Shown: in pieces, positions 1 to 11,132 of the stretch | Layout of the letters: each line of letters begins with the position of its first letter | Position numbering within the stretch: the stretch's first letter is position 1 | Source: Tillus elongatus | Taxonomy: Eukaryota > Arthropoda > Insecta > Coleoptera > Cleridae | NCBI GenBank assembly: GCA_964006375.1 | Contig: OZ023267.1 | Coordinates: 32,359,266 to 32,423,265 of the forward strand | DNA: 64,000 nucleotides | Reading direction: 5' to 3' | Notes under the pieces: generated by a model | The model's input: only the letters and a program-made list of their open reading frames with translations | Databases searched by the model: none | What the model was told of the DNA's origin: nothing | Translations under genes and position numbers: made by a program

Positions 1-382
1 ACTAAAAAGCTTAGAGTATCAATTTATAATATTAAACTGTCTTTCGAAAAGCTTTTCTTTGCAAGACACGCCCAAGGGAGCCACTAATAGTTATTTATTT
101 TATTTTTAACTTAATGTTGATAAGTTTATTATTAGATACATTGTGGAGTAGAGTAAAGTGTCCTAATATCGGATACGTTTTTATTAACCCTAATAATAAT
201 TTCAATCTGTCAATAAATCCACGACACTTTTAGAGCAAAGGTATACAGAACCATATACTAAACCAAAATAAATCACCGCCAGCTGTTAAAATGTAAAATC
301 CAAATTCTACCAAAAATGATCAATTTTCGTTGACAAAAAAAAAATTGTTCCTAATACCGGATATTAGGATAACAATACGAAA

Positions 383-2263
383 TTAGCCATCGAGGCAGAA
401 ATCACAAATATATACGTCTTTTCTGTCTATATTGGCACAGTCGCTATGAGTCTACGTAAAAGATTTTGAGCACTGAATCCATTGTCCACGCGCCTTATCT
501 TCAGACAAGAGTGCATAACAAAACATACATTCTGCTTCCTCTTCCCCAATGTCACAATCCATGTCAGAATCATCATCTAAAACGAGTTATTCATCTTCTT
601 CAGACGATCTATTAGATTCCTGGTTCTTAATACTTTTCTTGCTAATCTTAATTGTTATTTTTTTCTTAGCAATAGATTTTCCTTTCTTTTTATATGTTTT
701 TTTAGAAGGCATACATGTGTTTATTTTCAATTTCGGAATTCCCTTTAAGACTCTGTTTTTTATATTCTGTTCTGACAAACTACTTTCTGATGCATCTTTA
801 TATGGGGTACCTGTAATCAAGGCAGCAGATCCTTTTCTTGACTATCTTTATCGCCAGGCTTGTAAAACAAAGTGCTCGGTAAAGAGATAATGTCTTGAGA
901 CCGCACTTCTGTATCTTTGGATTAAAAATTCTGTTGCAAGATGAATCTTTCACACATTTAATCGTGTCAATATTTATTGGAGGAGTCGCATGCCTTGGAG
1001 GAGCTACTTGCCTTTGTTGTTCAGCATCGAGTGGATTTGGAGCCAGAATTCGATCACCTTCCGCTTGATGGTGAATGGCGAAGTCGTGGTCTCGAAAAAC
1101 GGATAAATACCGCTCTTTCGAAAACCATTGATAGCGATTTCAGCTGTAGCACATCTTACATACGCTTTTCCAAGCAGCTCGCAAACTTGGTAGCTGGTGA
1201 CCACTCTTCCAGGGTTATTTCTTAGTCAATTTTCAATCTCTTGTGAGTAATGGGTTTTGAGAGGCCCCATGACTGTAAGGTTCAGCGGCTGCATCTTGTG
1301 TGTCGAACGCGGCGGAAAACTTAGAATAACCACATGGTTTTGTAGCGCCAAGTTTATCGTGTTAACGTTCCGAGTATGGGAGTAGTGGCCATCCAAGATT
1401 AATAGAACTGGATCAGATTCACTTGGTTTAACGTGGCTAATAAAATGTTGTAACCAATTCGTGAAAATGTGGCTCTGAATCCAGCCAGACACAAGGCATG
1501 CAGCAACTGTTCCTGGTGGAGCACCGTTGAGTAATTCTGCCTTCGTGTTTTTTCGAGGAAATATGACCATTGGAGGCACATAACCAGCAGCCGCATTCAT
1601 ACAGGTAACCACCGCCACTAATGCTCCTCTTTCTGCGGAGGTAACGGCCCCTACCTGCTTTTTACCTGTTAACGTGATTATCTTGGTGTGCTTAGATTGT
1701 ACAGACCTTATGCCTGTCTCATCTACGTTATAGATTCGACAGGGATTGAATTTTACCTTCTCCAGCGCAGGTTTGAAAAGTTCAAAATAACGATTTACGT
1801 TTTCTTCTGTGAATCCCTTAATTCGGGCAGTTGACAAACCCTGTGGTCTCCTTAACGTTAGTACAGGATGCCTCTTTAAAAAAGAACGCATCCATTTGTA
1901 AACTGCATTTTTCTGATTATTTGAAAACGTATGTTTTAAATTATTGCGAATGGCTAACTGAAAGGCTAGTCTTCGAACGTCAGAAGATCGCAAACCCTAA
2001 AATCTCTTACCCATTTCTACACAATGATCAACCAAAACGGTTTCAATTTCTTTAGGCAATGCTGGTGGACGTCCTAGTTTTGTTTGTATAAGTTCTTCAG
2101 GTGACTTAATTTTATTTTTCACGTAGTCTTCCAACGTGCTCTTAAGAACTCTAAAAGTTTTCTAAGCTAGCAGGTATCCCATCTCTTTATTTCTAACTGC
2201 AGTAACAGCTGCAAGCATGGATTCGCTATACCACTTCTTTCGCATTTGTTTGGGTTTCGACAT
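383..2263 (-). pseudogene. pogo/Tigger-like DDE transposase with C-terminal zinc-finger-like domain, broken
   Basis: Reading from the ATG at 2263, the protein begins with a helix-turn-helix region (KKWYSESMLAAVTAV, then KTFRVLKSTLEDYV). A DDE_1 catalytic core follows: VDETG (first D near residue 181), LLILDGHYSH (second D near 291) and MQPLNLTVMGPLK. Family members normally have D in the QPLD position; here it is N (codon AAC at 1280-1282), so the third catalytic acid is lost. The tail GKAYVRCATAEIAINGFRKSGIYPF is typical of the family (positions 1080-1190). In-frame stops occur after YLLA (about 2160), after GKRF (about 1998) and where a Trp would be (TGA at 1226-1228). A one-base frameshift follows GIYPF near 1095, with at least one more break after it. 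The last part, about 383-560, has the C-x2-C, W-I-Q-C, D-C-A and C-D-F-C spacing of a PHD-like zinc finger. This is a clear family assignment and a clear pseudogene. Confidence 0.85.
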
Positions 2264-2641
2264 TTTATTTCTGAAGTTAAGAAAAAGTGTAAGATAAAAA
2301 ATAAACTTAGCAAGGATGGAACACGGATTAAAGCATAAATCTTTCTTTTTTTGACGAAAACATCACAATGTGGTTGTTAATAAGGCCTTAGCTACATAAA
2401 AATAGTAGTCTTCTATATATAAGGTCAAATACGAAATATTTTGTCCTAATATCGGATATCTGATATTAAGACAGTGCGACCCATGATATAGTGACTTAGA
2501 AGCGATATGATATTACGCATATGCCCCGCCCCCTAATATGACGTCACGTGGTGAGTAACGTTATAGAAGTCCAACTACACACTTAAAACAAAGTCATTCG
2601 CAATAAAAAAGTTTATATACCTCAGTTTAATGCGGTTGGAG

Positions 2642-3643
2642 TTTTTTTTTTTATTATTATTATTTTTATTAACAACACACCACGAGGGCTTACAGCCTAA
2701 ATATTATTGTTAATTCTGGACTTGAAGGTTAAGGTTTGGAGGTTCGGGGGAGAAGAAAAACATGTGCCGGCAATGAGTTCCACAACTTGGAAGTCCTCGG
2801 GACAAAAGAGCGGGCATAACAAGATGTTCTATGTCTGGTGACCTGGACAGTAAAAGGGTGCATTCGCTCTGTTCCCCTGGTAGATCTGTTGGGGGCAGCA
2901 GGTGGAGGAACTATGGAAGAAAGCCCCTCAGAGCAGTGCCCGTGCAGATATCTATAAAAGAGAGAGAGAGAGAGAGAGAGAGGTCACCAACGGCACGTCG
3001 GTGAGCAAGGGATGGCAGCCTTTGGGTAAGGGTAGGGTCACCGATTAGACATATAGCTCTCTTCTGAATGGAGTCTAGGATAGCGAGTGTAGAAGCGGCA
3101 GCAGCACCCCAGATGTGGGAGCAGTATTCGAGGTTTGGTCTTATTTGTGAAGTATATAAAGTATAAAGATTAGCTGGTGAAAAATATTTACGAGCCCGGA
3201 AGAGGAAACCTAATTTCCTAGCAGCCGCTTCTGCAATTGATGTGACATGTTGGTGCCAATTGAGATTTCGATCCACAGAGATGCCAACTAGTGAAAAGGA
3301 CTCATTACTTTGAATAACTTGGTTGTTTATTGTGACGGGTCTAGGGCTGGTGTATCTCTTATGAGAAAGAAAGCAAGACTGTGATTTGGCGGGGGTGAAT
3401 TGTACAAGATTTCTACTTCCCCGGTCTAATATGTTTTGGAGATCCACGGAGATAGAACCCTCCATGAGTCTGCGATCCTCATCTAGTTAAGCTAAAGAGA
3501 CAGGCTTAGAATATTGTATATTGGAGTGGAGGGTGCTGTCGTGCGCGTAACTGTGAACTGGGTTGGATGTGCTAGAGAGGAGGTCATTGATGTGGATAAG
3601 AAACAAAGTAGGGGCTAAAGCTGAACCTTAAGGAACTCCTGCA
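2642..3643 (-). mobile_element. Non-LTR retrotransposon 3' fragment (copy 1), inserted in the pogo element
   Basis: On the minus strand this encodes the end of a reverse transcriptase. GVP-stop-GSALAPTL is followed by HSYAHDST, the catalytic YADD box with its first D changed to H. Then come GISVDRNLNWHQHV, LYTLYTSQIRPNLEYC, AILDSIQKRAI and the C-terminal SEELSSIVPPPAAPNRSTRG. It ends at a (TAA)n/A-rich tail, seen as T/TTA at 2642-2670 on the plus strand. It matches 7238-8240 along its whole length, and 39790-39938 in part. A Jockey/CR1-type clade is likely, but I cannot fix it. It is 5'-truncated, as is usual for target-primed insertion. Confidence 0.8.
2959..2982. repeat. (GA)n microsatellite inside the RT reading frame
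   Basis: An uninterrupted AG run sits between the codons for VGDL and the FIDICTG segment. The sister copy has a longer (CT)n at 7883-7921 at the same point. Confidence 0.9.
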
Positions 3644-4252
3644 TTAATTGACGCATATATTGTCTTTTTCAGATAATATAGATCGCAGCACTAAATTTAA
3701 TCTTTTTCATTTTTATTACTTCCAACTGTATGCACTTAAATATTAGTAAAATACGTAATTTGTTAAGAGGTTGTGATGAAACTTCAAAGCCAGCTGCACG
3801 ACAGCATATTATTGTTGCAATGCACTCACCACTTGACACCATGCGCGTGACTTGTCTAAAAATAGGGAGTCTGAATATAATATCTCTCGTTATTTGTATC
3901 ATGAGTGCGACCATCCAATATTAGGCAAATTGTTTCATGTTTAACGTTAAATTTATGGAACAAAGCAAAGGTATAATAATCTATTGTCCACATGCACTTA
4001 ATTAAAATAGACATATTACACACTAACTTAAGCTACAGAGTAAAATTTAATAACTTACCTGAATATGTAAAAATTACGTTACCGATTAGCACGTGTAAAA
4101 ACTCGAAATGTGACAGTTCAGGATAAGTGACTTTAGAGCCCTCTATGTTTTCTTACTAGCACTAAAATATTATTCCGTGGCTTGGGTTTAGCTCCATGCT
4201 AAACTGTAGACAGGTTTATTATTTATCAGATTAAAGGTTTCTTAGAAATAGG

Positions 4253-4287
4253 TCTATCCGATATTAAGCACCTATCCGATATTAGGG
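4253..4287. promoter_or_regulatory. tandem subterminal copies of the pogo end motif
   Basis: Two copies of TATCCGATATTA stand side by side just inside the right end. Further copies, in either orientation, are at 161-175, at 350-370 (CCTAATACCGGATATTAGG, a palindrome) and at 2443-2460. Repeated subterminal motifs of this kind are usually transposase-binding sites. That role is inference. Confidence 0.5.
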
Positions 4288-4301
4288 CACTTTACTCTAC
4301 T

Positions 4302-5169
4302 GATACGATCCTATATAAGCGTATACTATTGCTTTTCTTTCAGTAAATTAAATACATGTTTTAATATATCTTTCGCATTTTTTGCGCGCCTTGCAGGTTG
4401 AAAATCGCTGGCTTAATGTTATAGCTACAACTAGACCGTGTATATGCGATGATCTTATGTACGATTGTTTTGAGCATTTCGAGTAGTAATGGAGAATATT
4501 CTAGTTATATTGCCGACGCTGAATACGACAGTAGAATTTAACCGAGCACGGGTTAATATGTGAAAACATAGTAGAGTTAGTTCAAGTTAAAACTTGTTTC
4601 CTTGTTTGTCGTTTGAGTTTGAGTTTGGTTTGGGACAATTTAGACACCTACTTCCAACATTAGCTACCTCAAACGTATAACTTTCTTGAGTAGTTGGCGC
4701 TTACCTCAAAAATAGTAGGAGCTTGTTGATCTAGTCTCTCTTTAAACGTGACATACGATTTGCTAACTTAAATGCAAATAACGCTCATTTACGGATTCAA
4801 GCGTTATTCAATCTAAATTATTTAGTGGATACAGATAGCTGCCTGTTACTCTTTGGGTACTTGTTAAGAAAGTGAAGTTTTAACTAGTTGCACTGTGTAA
4901 CGATTCAGTTTTTACGTGGAATCATTACTGGTTTAAAAACACCTAGAAGACCCCCAAACATAATAAACAATACCAGAAACCCTATCTATATTGAATATTT
5001 CACGTTTTTGTTTCAAAATATTGCTGATGAAAATTCCCTAAAATATTCTGTATCGTAAGAAGTGTACTGAACTCCCTGTAATATACGTCAAGATCTAAAC
5101 ATTGAAAAACGTTGCATTTTGTTGGAGAAAATAAACATTTCTATTATCCTGAAATTCTAGGTAAAAAGC
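4302..5169. other. No recognisable feature
   Basis: This is AT-rich sequence without a persuasive reading frame, tandem repeat or structured element. It lies between the pogo right end and the LTR-like repeat. Confidence 0.5.
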
Positions 5170-6475
5170 TGACGTCATTATGATAAAATCCAGAAAATCG
5201 GTTAGTAAATGAACGGACGAGTCCATTATTGTGGAGGTGTGTACAGAGGACGTTGGTGACTTCGCCAAGTATTGGGGCTCTCGTTCTATCCCATTCGAAG
5301 AATGAAGGCGAGAAAGAGCTCGCAAATAACGACTAACGCTCATAGCACTGAAAATTGCGTGCTGGGGTCAGGTGCAGCCGAACGCTCTCTGCCTCTAGGA
5401 GTCTAACGCTGACGCCGGTGGCGTGAACATCGTTTACTTGAGGTGGCTCTCGAATTGTCCTATAAACGGGTTTTTTAATTCTTTCTGTTACCTATACTAC
5501 CTTGTAACAATACTCCGTGATTGTTTAAAGTGTTTTAATAATTTTCGAGTTTAAATAAACTTCGTAGTTAGCATAAAAGCGGAACCTAAGTTGTGGTTCT
5601 TTGTTTCAACCTGTTGCCTTGCTGCTTTAATTTACGTTTAAGTTGCGATTCGCGAAGTTTCCAACAAGCGAATGCAGAATATTGGCCTAGGTGTCAAATG
5701 GTTTTGTACACGTGGCACAATAAATCCACCGGCTTAGTAACCATCAATGGGAACCATCACTGTTTCTCCCAGCTTCTTTTCTCTTGTTGGAGTCACTGAG
5801 ACTTGTGTCAGCTACGAGTATTTGGTTTAGTTTGGACATCGTCCTCAAAGAGTAACCAGGTAGTTTAAGGCAGAAGATTCGGTGATTTTTCTCTGAACTA
5901 GCAAAGTTTATCTTATACACTCTTGTGGCAACTGAATTTTTATAATCTGAACTTTCAAAGACACTCAATCAAGTTTTAGTTCTGAATAACGTAAGGGAGC
6001 TGCTATTAGAATAATTATGAAATTCCTGTTTTAATCTCTGAAATTATCTCAGTTTTTGTAAATTTAAACACGTCATTTTTGAAATTGTAATCAGTGAATC
6101 TTGCCTGTGAAAATATTTAACCTGTTCATTGTCCTTAATATCACCTGTTTTTCAATCATTAGTATAGAGTTTTTACGTAGACATACATACATGTTATTTC
6201 TTTAGTAATAAACAAACCACATTTGTCTGATTATTCTGTCACTTGTTTGTAAATTAACAATTTCTTGTCATTGAAGTTCTTGCTATTTATTTGATTTCTA
6301 TTTGTGTAAAATGAATGTTTATTTTGAGAGTTACTAACCATTTAATTTTATTTTATTTACCATTTCAAATTCAATCCATATGAATAAATTCAATATTTTG
6401 TTACATTAACATGTCTGTCTGATTGAAGGTTAATTCCTCTTTAAACCCTTTTGACTTTTTGGTGACAACCAAATT
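5170..6475 (+). mobile_element. LTR-like interspersed repeat, copy 1
   Basis: This stretch is paralogous to 49500-50165 plus 51700-52375. Shared landmarks, in order, are CATTCGAAGAATG, AGAAAGAGCTCGC, TTTAAATAAAC/TTTAACTAAAC, GTAAATTTAAACA and a final TATTTTGTTACATTAAC. It is followed by TTTTTGGTGACAACCAAATT at 6456-6475, which resembles the primer-binding region next to the 5' LTR of Gypsy-type elements. Similarity to the other copy resumes in 6530-6730 (against 54500-54730), as expected for internal sequence. I did not find exact LTR ends. Confidence 0.5.
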
Positions 6476-7237
6476 GGGACTCTTTAATATCGCATTCCTA
6501 GATATCGAAGAGAATTTTTAAGTAAAGATCATCGTAACTAGGCACTAATTTGGAGCGCTGATAAATATGAGGCTTCAAGCAGTGCAACAACAAAACAACA
6601 GCGTAAGTAGTAAACAATATTAAGATCTTCCGACCTTACAAGCTATTTCCAATCTTGCTGGTTAAATCTGATAGATAGAAACCTTTTAGGGTAGGACTTA
6701 TAGGAGATAGTGACCTTACTACTGACCAGATTTGGGTTCACTTAATGTCCCGCATTTATTACTACTACTGCTTGCCTACTACCGAGTAAATAAATCCCGC
6801 ATCTTTTATTTTGGGGAGGTTATAACTATTGCATATTTCCTTTGAATTGTGGTTGTGCTATTTTATCAAATCGATTATTCATGTTTTACCAACAGAAAAC
6901 TTCGTAGTTCTAATTGATGTCGTGTACTACACCGTCCTCTTTATCTAAACCTATGTCTTCCCTACAAATAAATCTTTTGTATACTACCAAGATGAAGTTT
7001 TTTTTTGAGCAAAAAAAACAAGAAATGACATAAATCTTTAACTTTTATATTTTCTCCTTAAAACGTTAAAGTCGCAATTTGAAACGACAAAATTAAAAAC
7101 TTCTAGGCAAAGAGCCTGAAACGAATACGGGTTATGTAAAAGAAATATGGTAAGAAGTGTCTTTTATAAACCCAATTATTTCAGCTTCAACCGTCATTGT
7201 CCTTCATTTTACTAAAATATTCATCTCAAATAGGTAA
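6476..7237. other. Probable LTR-element internal remnant, then old repeat
   Basis: 6530-6730 aligns by eye with 54500-54730 (GGCACTAATTTGGAGCGC, GATAGATAG, GACCTTAC blocks). 7000-7230 is the reverse complement of sequence at 36370-36540 (AAAATGAAGGACAATG and GACGTTTT blocks). I see no coding potential. Confidence 0.4.
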
Positions 7238-8236
7238 TCCAGGAGTCCCTCAAGGTTCAGCTTTAGCCCCTACTTTGTCTCTTCTCCACTAAAATGATCT
7301 CTCTAGCACACCTAACCCAGTTCACAGTTACGCGGACGACAGCACCATCCACTTAAATATACAATATTCTAAGACTGTCTCTTTGGCCCAATTAGATGAG
7401 GATCGCAGACTCTGTCTCCGTGGATCTCCAAAAAATATTAGACTGGGGAAGTAGAAATCTTGTACAATTCAACGCCACCAAATCTCAGTCTTGTTTTCTT
7501 TCTCATAAAAGACACACCAGCCCTAGACCCATCACAATGAACAACCAAGTTATTCAAAGTAATGAGTCATTTTCACTTGTTGGCATTTCTGTGGATCGAA
7601 ATCTCAATTGGCAGCAACATGTCACATCAATTGCAGAAGCGGCTGCTAAAAAATTAGGTCTCCTCGTCAGGGCTCGCAAATACTCTTTACCAGATAATCT
7701 CTATACCTTATTTACTTCGCAAATAAGGCCAAACCTCTAATACTGCTCCCACATCAGGGGTGCTGCTGCCGCTTCTACACTCGCTATCCTGGACTCCATT
7801 CAGAAGAGAGCTATACGTCTCATCGTTGACCATACCCTCACCCAAAGGCTGCCATCCCTTGCCCACCGACGTGCCGTTGGTAACCTCTCTCTCTCTCTCT
7901 CTCCCTCTCTCTCTCTCTCTCTTTTATATATATCTGCACGGGCACTGCTCAGAGGAGCTTTCTTCCATAGTTCCTCCACCTGCTGCCCCCAACAGATCTA
8001 CCAGGGGAACAGAGCGAATGCACACTGTCCAGGTCACCAGACATAGAACATCTTGTTATGCTCGTTTTTTTTGTCCCGAGGACTTCCAAGTTGTGGAATT
8101 CCTTGCCGGCGCATGTTTTTCCTTCTCCTCCGAACCTTCAAACCTCAAGTCAAGTCCAGAATTAACAAGTTGCCTCTTTCCGCCTTGTCGACACCCACGG
8201 TACGATAGTATTTAGGCTGTAAGCCCTAGTGGTGTG

Positions 8237-8240
<4 letters not shown>
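7238..8240 (+). mobile_element. Non-LTR retrotransposon 3' fragment (copy 2)
   Basis: Translated motifs are GVPQGSALAPTL, then HSYADDSTIH with the catalytic YADD intact (about 7325-7350). GISVDRNLNWQQHV, LYTLFTSQIRPNL, LAILDSIQKRAI and the conserved C-terminal tail ending in a WNSLP-like region follow. Breaks include a stop after the first LLH, a frame change near 7395, a TAA after RPNL at 7738 and a frame change at the (CT)n near 7885. It starts within a few bases of the same point as copy 1. The retroposon tail position is occupied by (TA)n at 8241-8319. Confidence 0.8.
7883..7921. repeat. (CT)n microsatellite inside the RT gene
   Basis: A CT run with one CCCT interruption lies at the same codon position as the (GA)n of the minus-strand copy at 2959-2982. 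Confidence 0.9.

Positions 8241-8319
<79 letters not shown>
8241..8319. repeat. (TA)n array at a retroposon tail
   Basis: This pure TA tract directly follows the non-LTR 3' end GTGGTGTGTCGA. Confidence 0.95.
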
Positions 8320-8327
<8 letters not shown>

Positions 8328-8399
8328 ATAAAAAAAGAACCGCCTTCTCCGATGCTTTGGCAGTAGTTTTAGTTATAGAGTTTATGGTTAAATAGTCTG

Positions 8400-8545
8400 T
8401 AACTTTTAAGGAGTTTTCATATAAAATTTTCGCTATTGAGGAGACCGCGACTTTTGAATTCTGAAAAGGCTTCTTTAAATGAGCGCGAACTAGGCCTGCC
8501 AGAACCCGTATCAGGGGTTAGTTTCAGTTATTATCCATTTGCATT
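8400..8545 (-). repeat. GACGCAG/(TA)n family, 3'-end fragment
   Basis: Read on the minus strand, it has the blocks GAAACTAACCCCTGATACGG, GCGCTCATTTAAA and ATAGCGAAAATTTTATATG. These correspond to the 3' end of the copies at 14885-15010 and 62252-62384. Confidence 0.6.
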
Positions 8546-8876
8546 TTTACAGGATGACGCTTTTTTACGGTTAGGCTCGATATTGTCGTTATTATACAAG
8601 ATACAATAAAAAACCGTACTCGTTGATTATAGGTTATTTTGAGCTGCATCTCATAAAATTATTTAGAAAATCACAGGCTGGCCCATAAGTTGTTGGTGAT
8701 CAAACGTTCTTTTTTTTTAAATCGAACACCACGTATATCGTTGCATTTTTGCATTTTGCATCTGATTATAAGGCAAGCTTATAAGACAAAAAGTTTGATA
8801 GCCTTACTGGTTTTCGAGTTATTTCAATTGTTTGCAACTTTTGACATTATTGGCACATATCCAAAATTATAAAATT

Positions 8877-9035
8877 TCGGGACGCAGCAAGTGCATTATA
8901 GTGTCAAATTTTCATAAGAATTCTACGCTATTATTATACGGAATATTAGTAAAGTTAATACTTTAAACTTACATAGACCATGGAGATCGATTTTAAAGGT
9001 CCTAGTACGCACAAATTTGAAGAATTATTTCGAAA
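8877..9035 (+). repeat. GACGCAG/(TA)n family, 5'-end fragment
   Basis: It starts TCGGGACGCAGCAAGTGC and continues collinear with the minus-strand end at 32560-32704 (shared GTAAAGTTAATACTTTAAAC-like block). It stops where an LTR fragment begins. Confidence 0.65.
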
Positions 9036-9285
9036 GTTGAAAGGAGCGGAGGATATTTAGGAATTAACTTTTTAAAGTGTGATAATATGGACATGGTAAC
9101 GATGTAATTTGTAACAAAAATTTTAATAAACAATAAAAAGAATTAACAACTTTTTTTAGACTAACGTAACTGAATAAAATTTAAAACCAAATATGTACAT
9201 AATTAAATTAAAAAGTCTCGCGTCTTTACATTTTAAGAATCTAATCCAAAATCGCTGATATTAGTGTCTACATTTTCAATACTAC
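9036..9285 (+). mobile_element. 5' part of the 561-bp LTR family, degraded
   Basis: AAGGAGCGGAGGATATTTAGG, GTAACGATGTAAT and the AAAGTCTCGCGTCTTTACAT block match the solo LTR at 55818-56378. The second half is missing. Confidence 0.6.
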
Positions 9286-9509
9286 AATTGACGTGTTACA
9301 GAGTTTCTTAAAAAAAAATTCTCTGGACGCAAATCGGTCTGTTTACTTTTAAATGCGCCACCCTGTATATAAACATATAAAAAATTTAACAGACCTTGGT
9401 GTTGGGTTCTAGGGGCTCAAATTCGGGCTCATCTGAAATAATTTTTTCAAAAACTTTTCTTCTATTAACGAATTTTGCTGCTTTTCCTTAAAAGTAAAAC
9501 CAGTATCGG

Positions 9510-9563
9510 TCGGCTACCTGATACTTCAAATGCATCGGTCGGCTACCTGATACTTTAAAGGTT
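9510..9563. repeat. 29-bp tandem duplication
   Basis: ATCGGTCGGCTACCTGATAC occurs twice in succession, each time followed by TT and an A-rich tail. Confidence 0.8.
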
Positions 9564-11024
9564 CTCTAATAAACACCAATCAAGAAAACGGAATGTGTGT
9601 GAACATAATATTTGAAAGTTATTGTGGATACCTAGTTTGCACTCATTAAAACATGTTTTTCTTACACGCGAATTTCGTTAATTAAATATATAGTTAGGTT
9701 AATTGATTATTGTAATAATATGGTTTATTATGGCATTTTATTTCCTAAGATAATTTCATTGGGGCCTAGTTAAGGTTTGACAGTATAAAACCTCATTTTA
9801 TATAACTGCATTCTAAACTCCCCACAGACATGGTTTCTTTATAAATCAAGCTGTTGGTAGCAAATAAGATAGAGATAACATCTGACAATATACTAACAGC
9901 CCCCAGAACTGTAATTCAGGAAAAAATCGATTAATAAAAATATGTTACGCAACGTCTCTAGGGTAAGCACTGTCATCTGTTGATTGGAAGGGGATTCTGG
10001 TAAATTGGTGCCGGGAAAAGGGCGGTATATCAGTAACGCGCAGCTTAGAATGTACGTATCGAGAATTCAGTTGTTATCTGATACAGAACGGCAAGGGAAA
10101 ACTGTCAGAAATATTGCTCGATAAACTGCTCACAAATTTTAAAGTACCTTTAAAAAGTTAATTAAATTGTAAAGACAATACGATTATCAATCAGGTCCCC
10201 TACAGTGTAATTACTTTGCCAATTACTACAAATGTATTATTTTTTGTACAACGGACGTGTTTTATAAATTGAAGCGAAGTTTTCCCTAAGAAAGTACGAA
10301 GATAATTGTTGTTAAAACTGTTGTAAAAACTGCACGCAAAACAATTGCATAAAAATCGGCACGCAGAAAGTGCGATATAGTAGTGAAGTTTCGTAAGTTT
10401 TACGGTACATAATGTAACCCGCCTTTGCTAAGCATATCAGTTGACCTATTTAAACTCGTTTATGATAAATTCGGTCTCAGGATGATTGAATAACCTAAAT
10501 GGGATGAATGGGGGGTGATTTGGTGAAGATACACATGTTTCTTTAAAACTCGAGTAATATAACGTTTTAGGGTTTATTTATTAGTAAACGTTTGATTTCA
10601 TCAAATAGCTGGTATTGTCTGCTTAAATTAAATTAGGGCTTGAATGTATGGGGGTGACATATTGTTGACAAAAATTGCGAAATATTGTTTTGCTGAAACA
10701 GCGTGAAAAGTCTCAAAACATATACAAAGCTTGATTCTGGATCGAATTTTTTTGTCTGTCGGTCGGCCTGTCTTTCGGTATGTCGGCTTGAACGTCTATC
10801 TGTTAGTAGGCGCAATAATACGAGGTGAGTTGGTGAAAATTGACATTCTTTAAAGAAAACTCGAGTAACATAACGTTTCAAAAGTTTATGGGTACAAAAA
10901 TATCAATATGTTATTTGGGGTCAAGTCATGGATCCTAAATTAATTCCATGAGAATGTCTTTCTGAAGAGAATAAATTATCGCAGCTATGTGGAAGTTACG
11001 ATACAATTTGCAGCACTAATTTTC
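9564..11024. other. No gene seen; imperfect direct repeats
   Basis: The blocks at about 10510-10580 and 10820-10890 share GTGAKTTGGTGAAAAT, TTTAAA and ACTCGAGTAAYATAACGTTT. At 10745-10800 there is a (GTCTGTCGGTCG)-like simple repeat, similar in reverse complement to 40170-40235. I recognise nothing else. Confidence 0.5.
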
Positions 11025-11132
11025 AGAAAGAAGGGGAGTAGGTAAAATTTCCCGTGAAGTGAGGTGAAACAGCCTCCTGTCGCCAAGGTTTGGCCATAAT
11101 CGAGTAAATAGACCGACGTTAAAGAAACAAAT
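11025..11132 (+). mobile_element. SINE family 2, 3' fragment
   Basis: It shares AAAATTTCC, GTGAGGTGAAAC, TTTGGCCATAATCG and CCGACGTTAAAGAAACAAA with the complete copy at 15103-15443, in the opposite orientation. Confidence 0.7.

Larger units (their letters stand above)
147..4301 (-). mobile_element. pogo/Tigger-type DNA transposon, inactive, with nested insertion
   Basis: The ends are near-perfect 29-bp inverted repeats at 147-175 and 4273-4301, both reading inward from AGTAGAGTAAAGTG and continuing to a CCTAATATCGGATA block; I count one mismatch. Between them lies a broken pogo-type transposase on the minus strand and a non-LTR insertion at 2642-3643. The expected TA target duplication is not clear next to either end. 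The core without the insertion is about 3.1 kb. The stretch 3644-4272 contains no gene that I recognise and is probably element sequence on the non-coding side. Confidence 0.85.

Noticed and set aside
549..890. 113-codon plus-strand frame rich in Leu and Phe
   Set aside because: It is the shadow of the lysine-rich and zinc-finger tail of the pogo transposase on the other strand.
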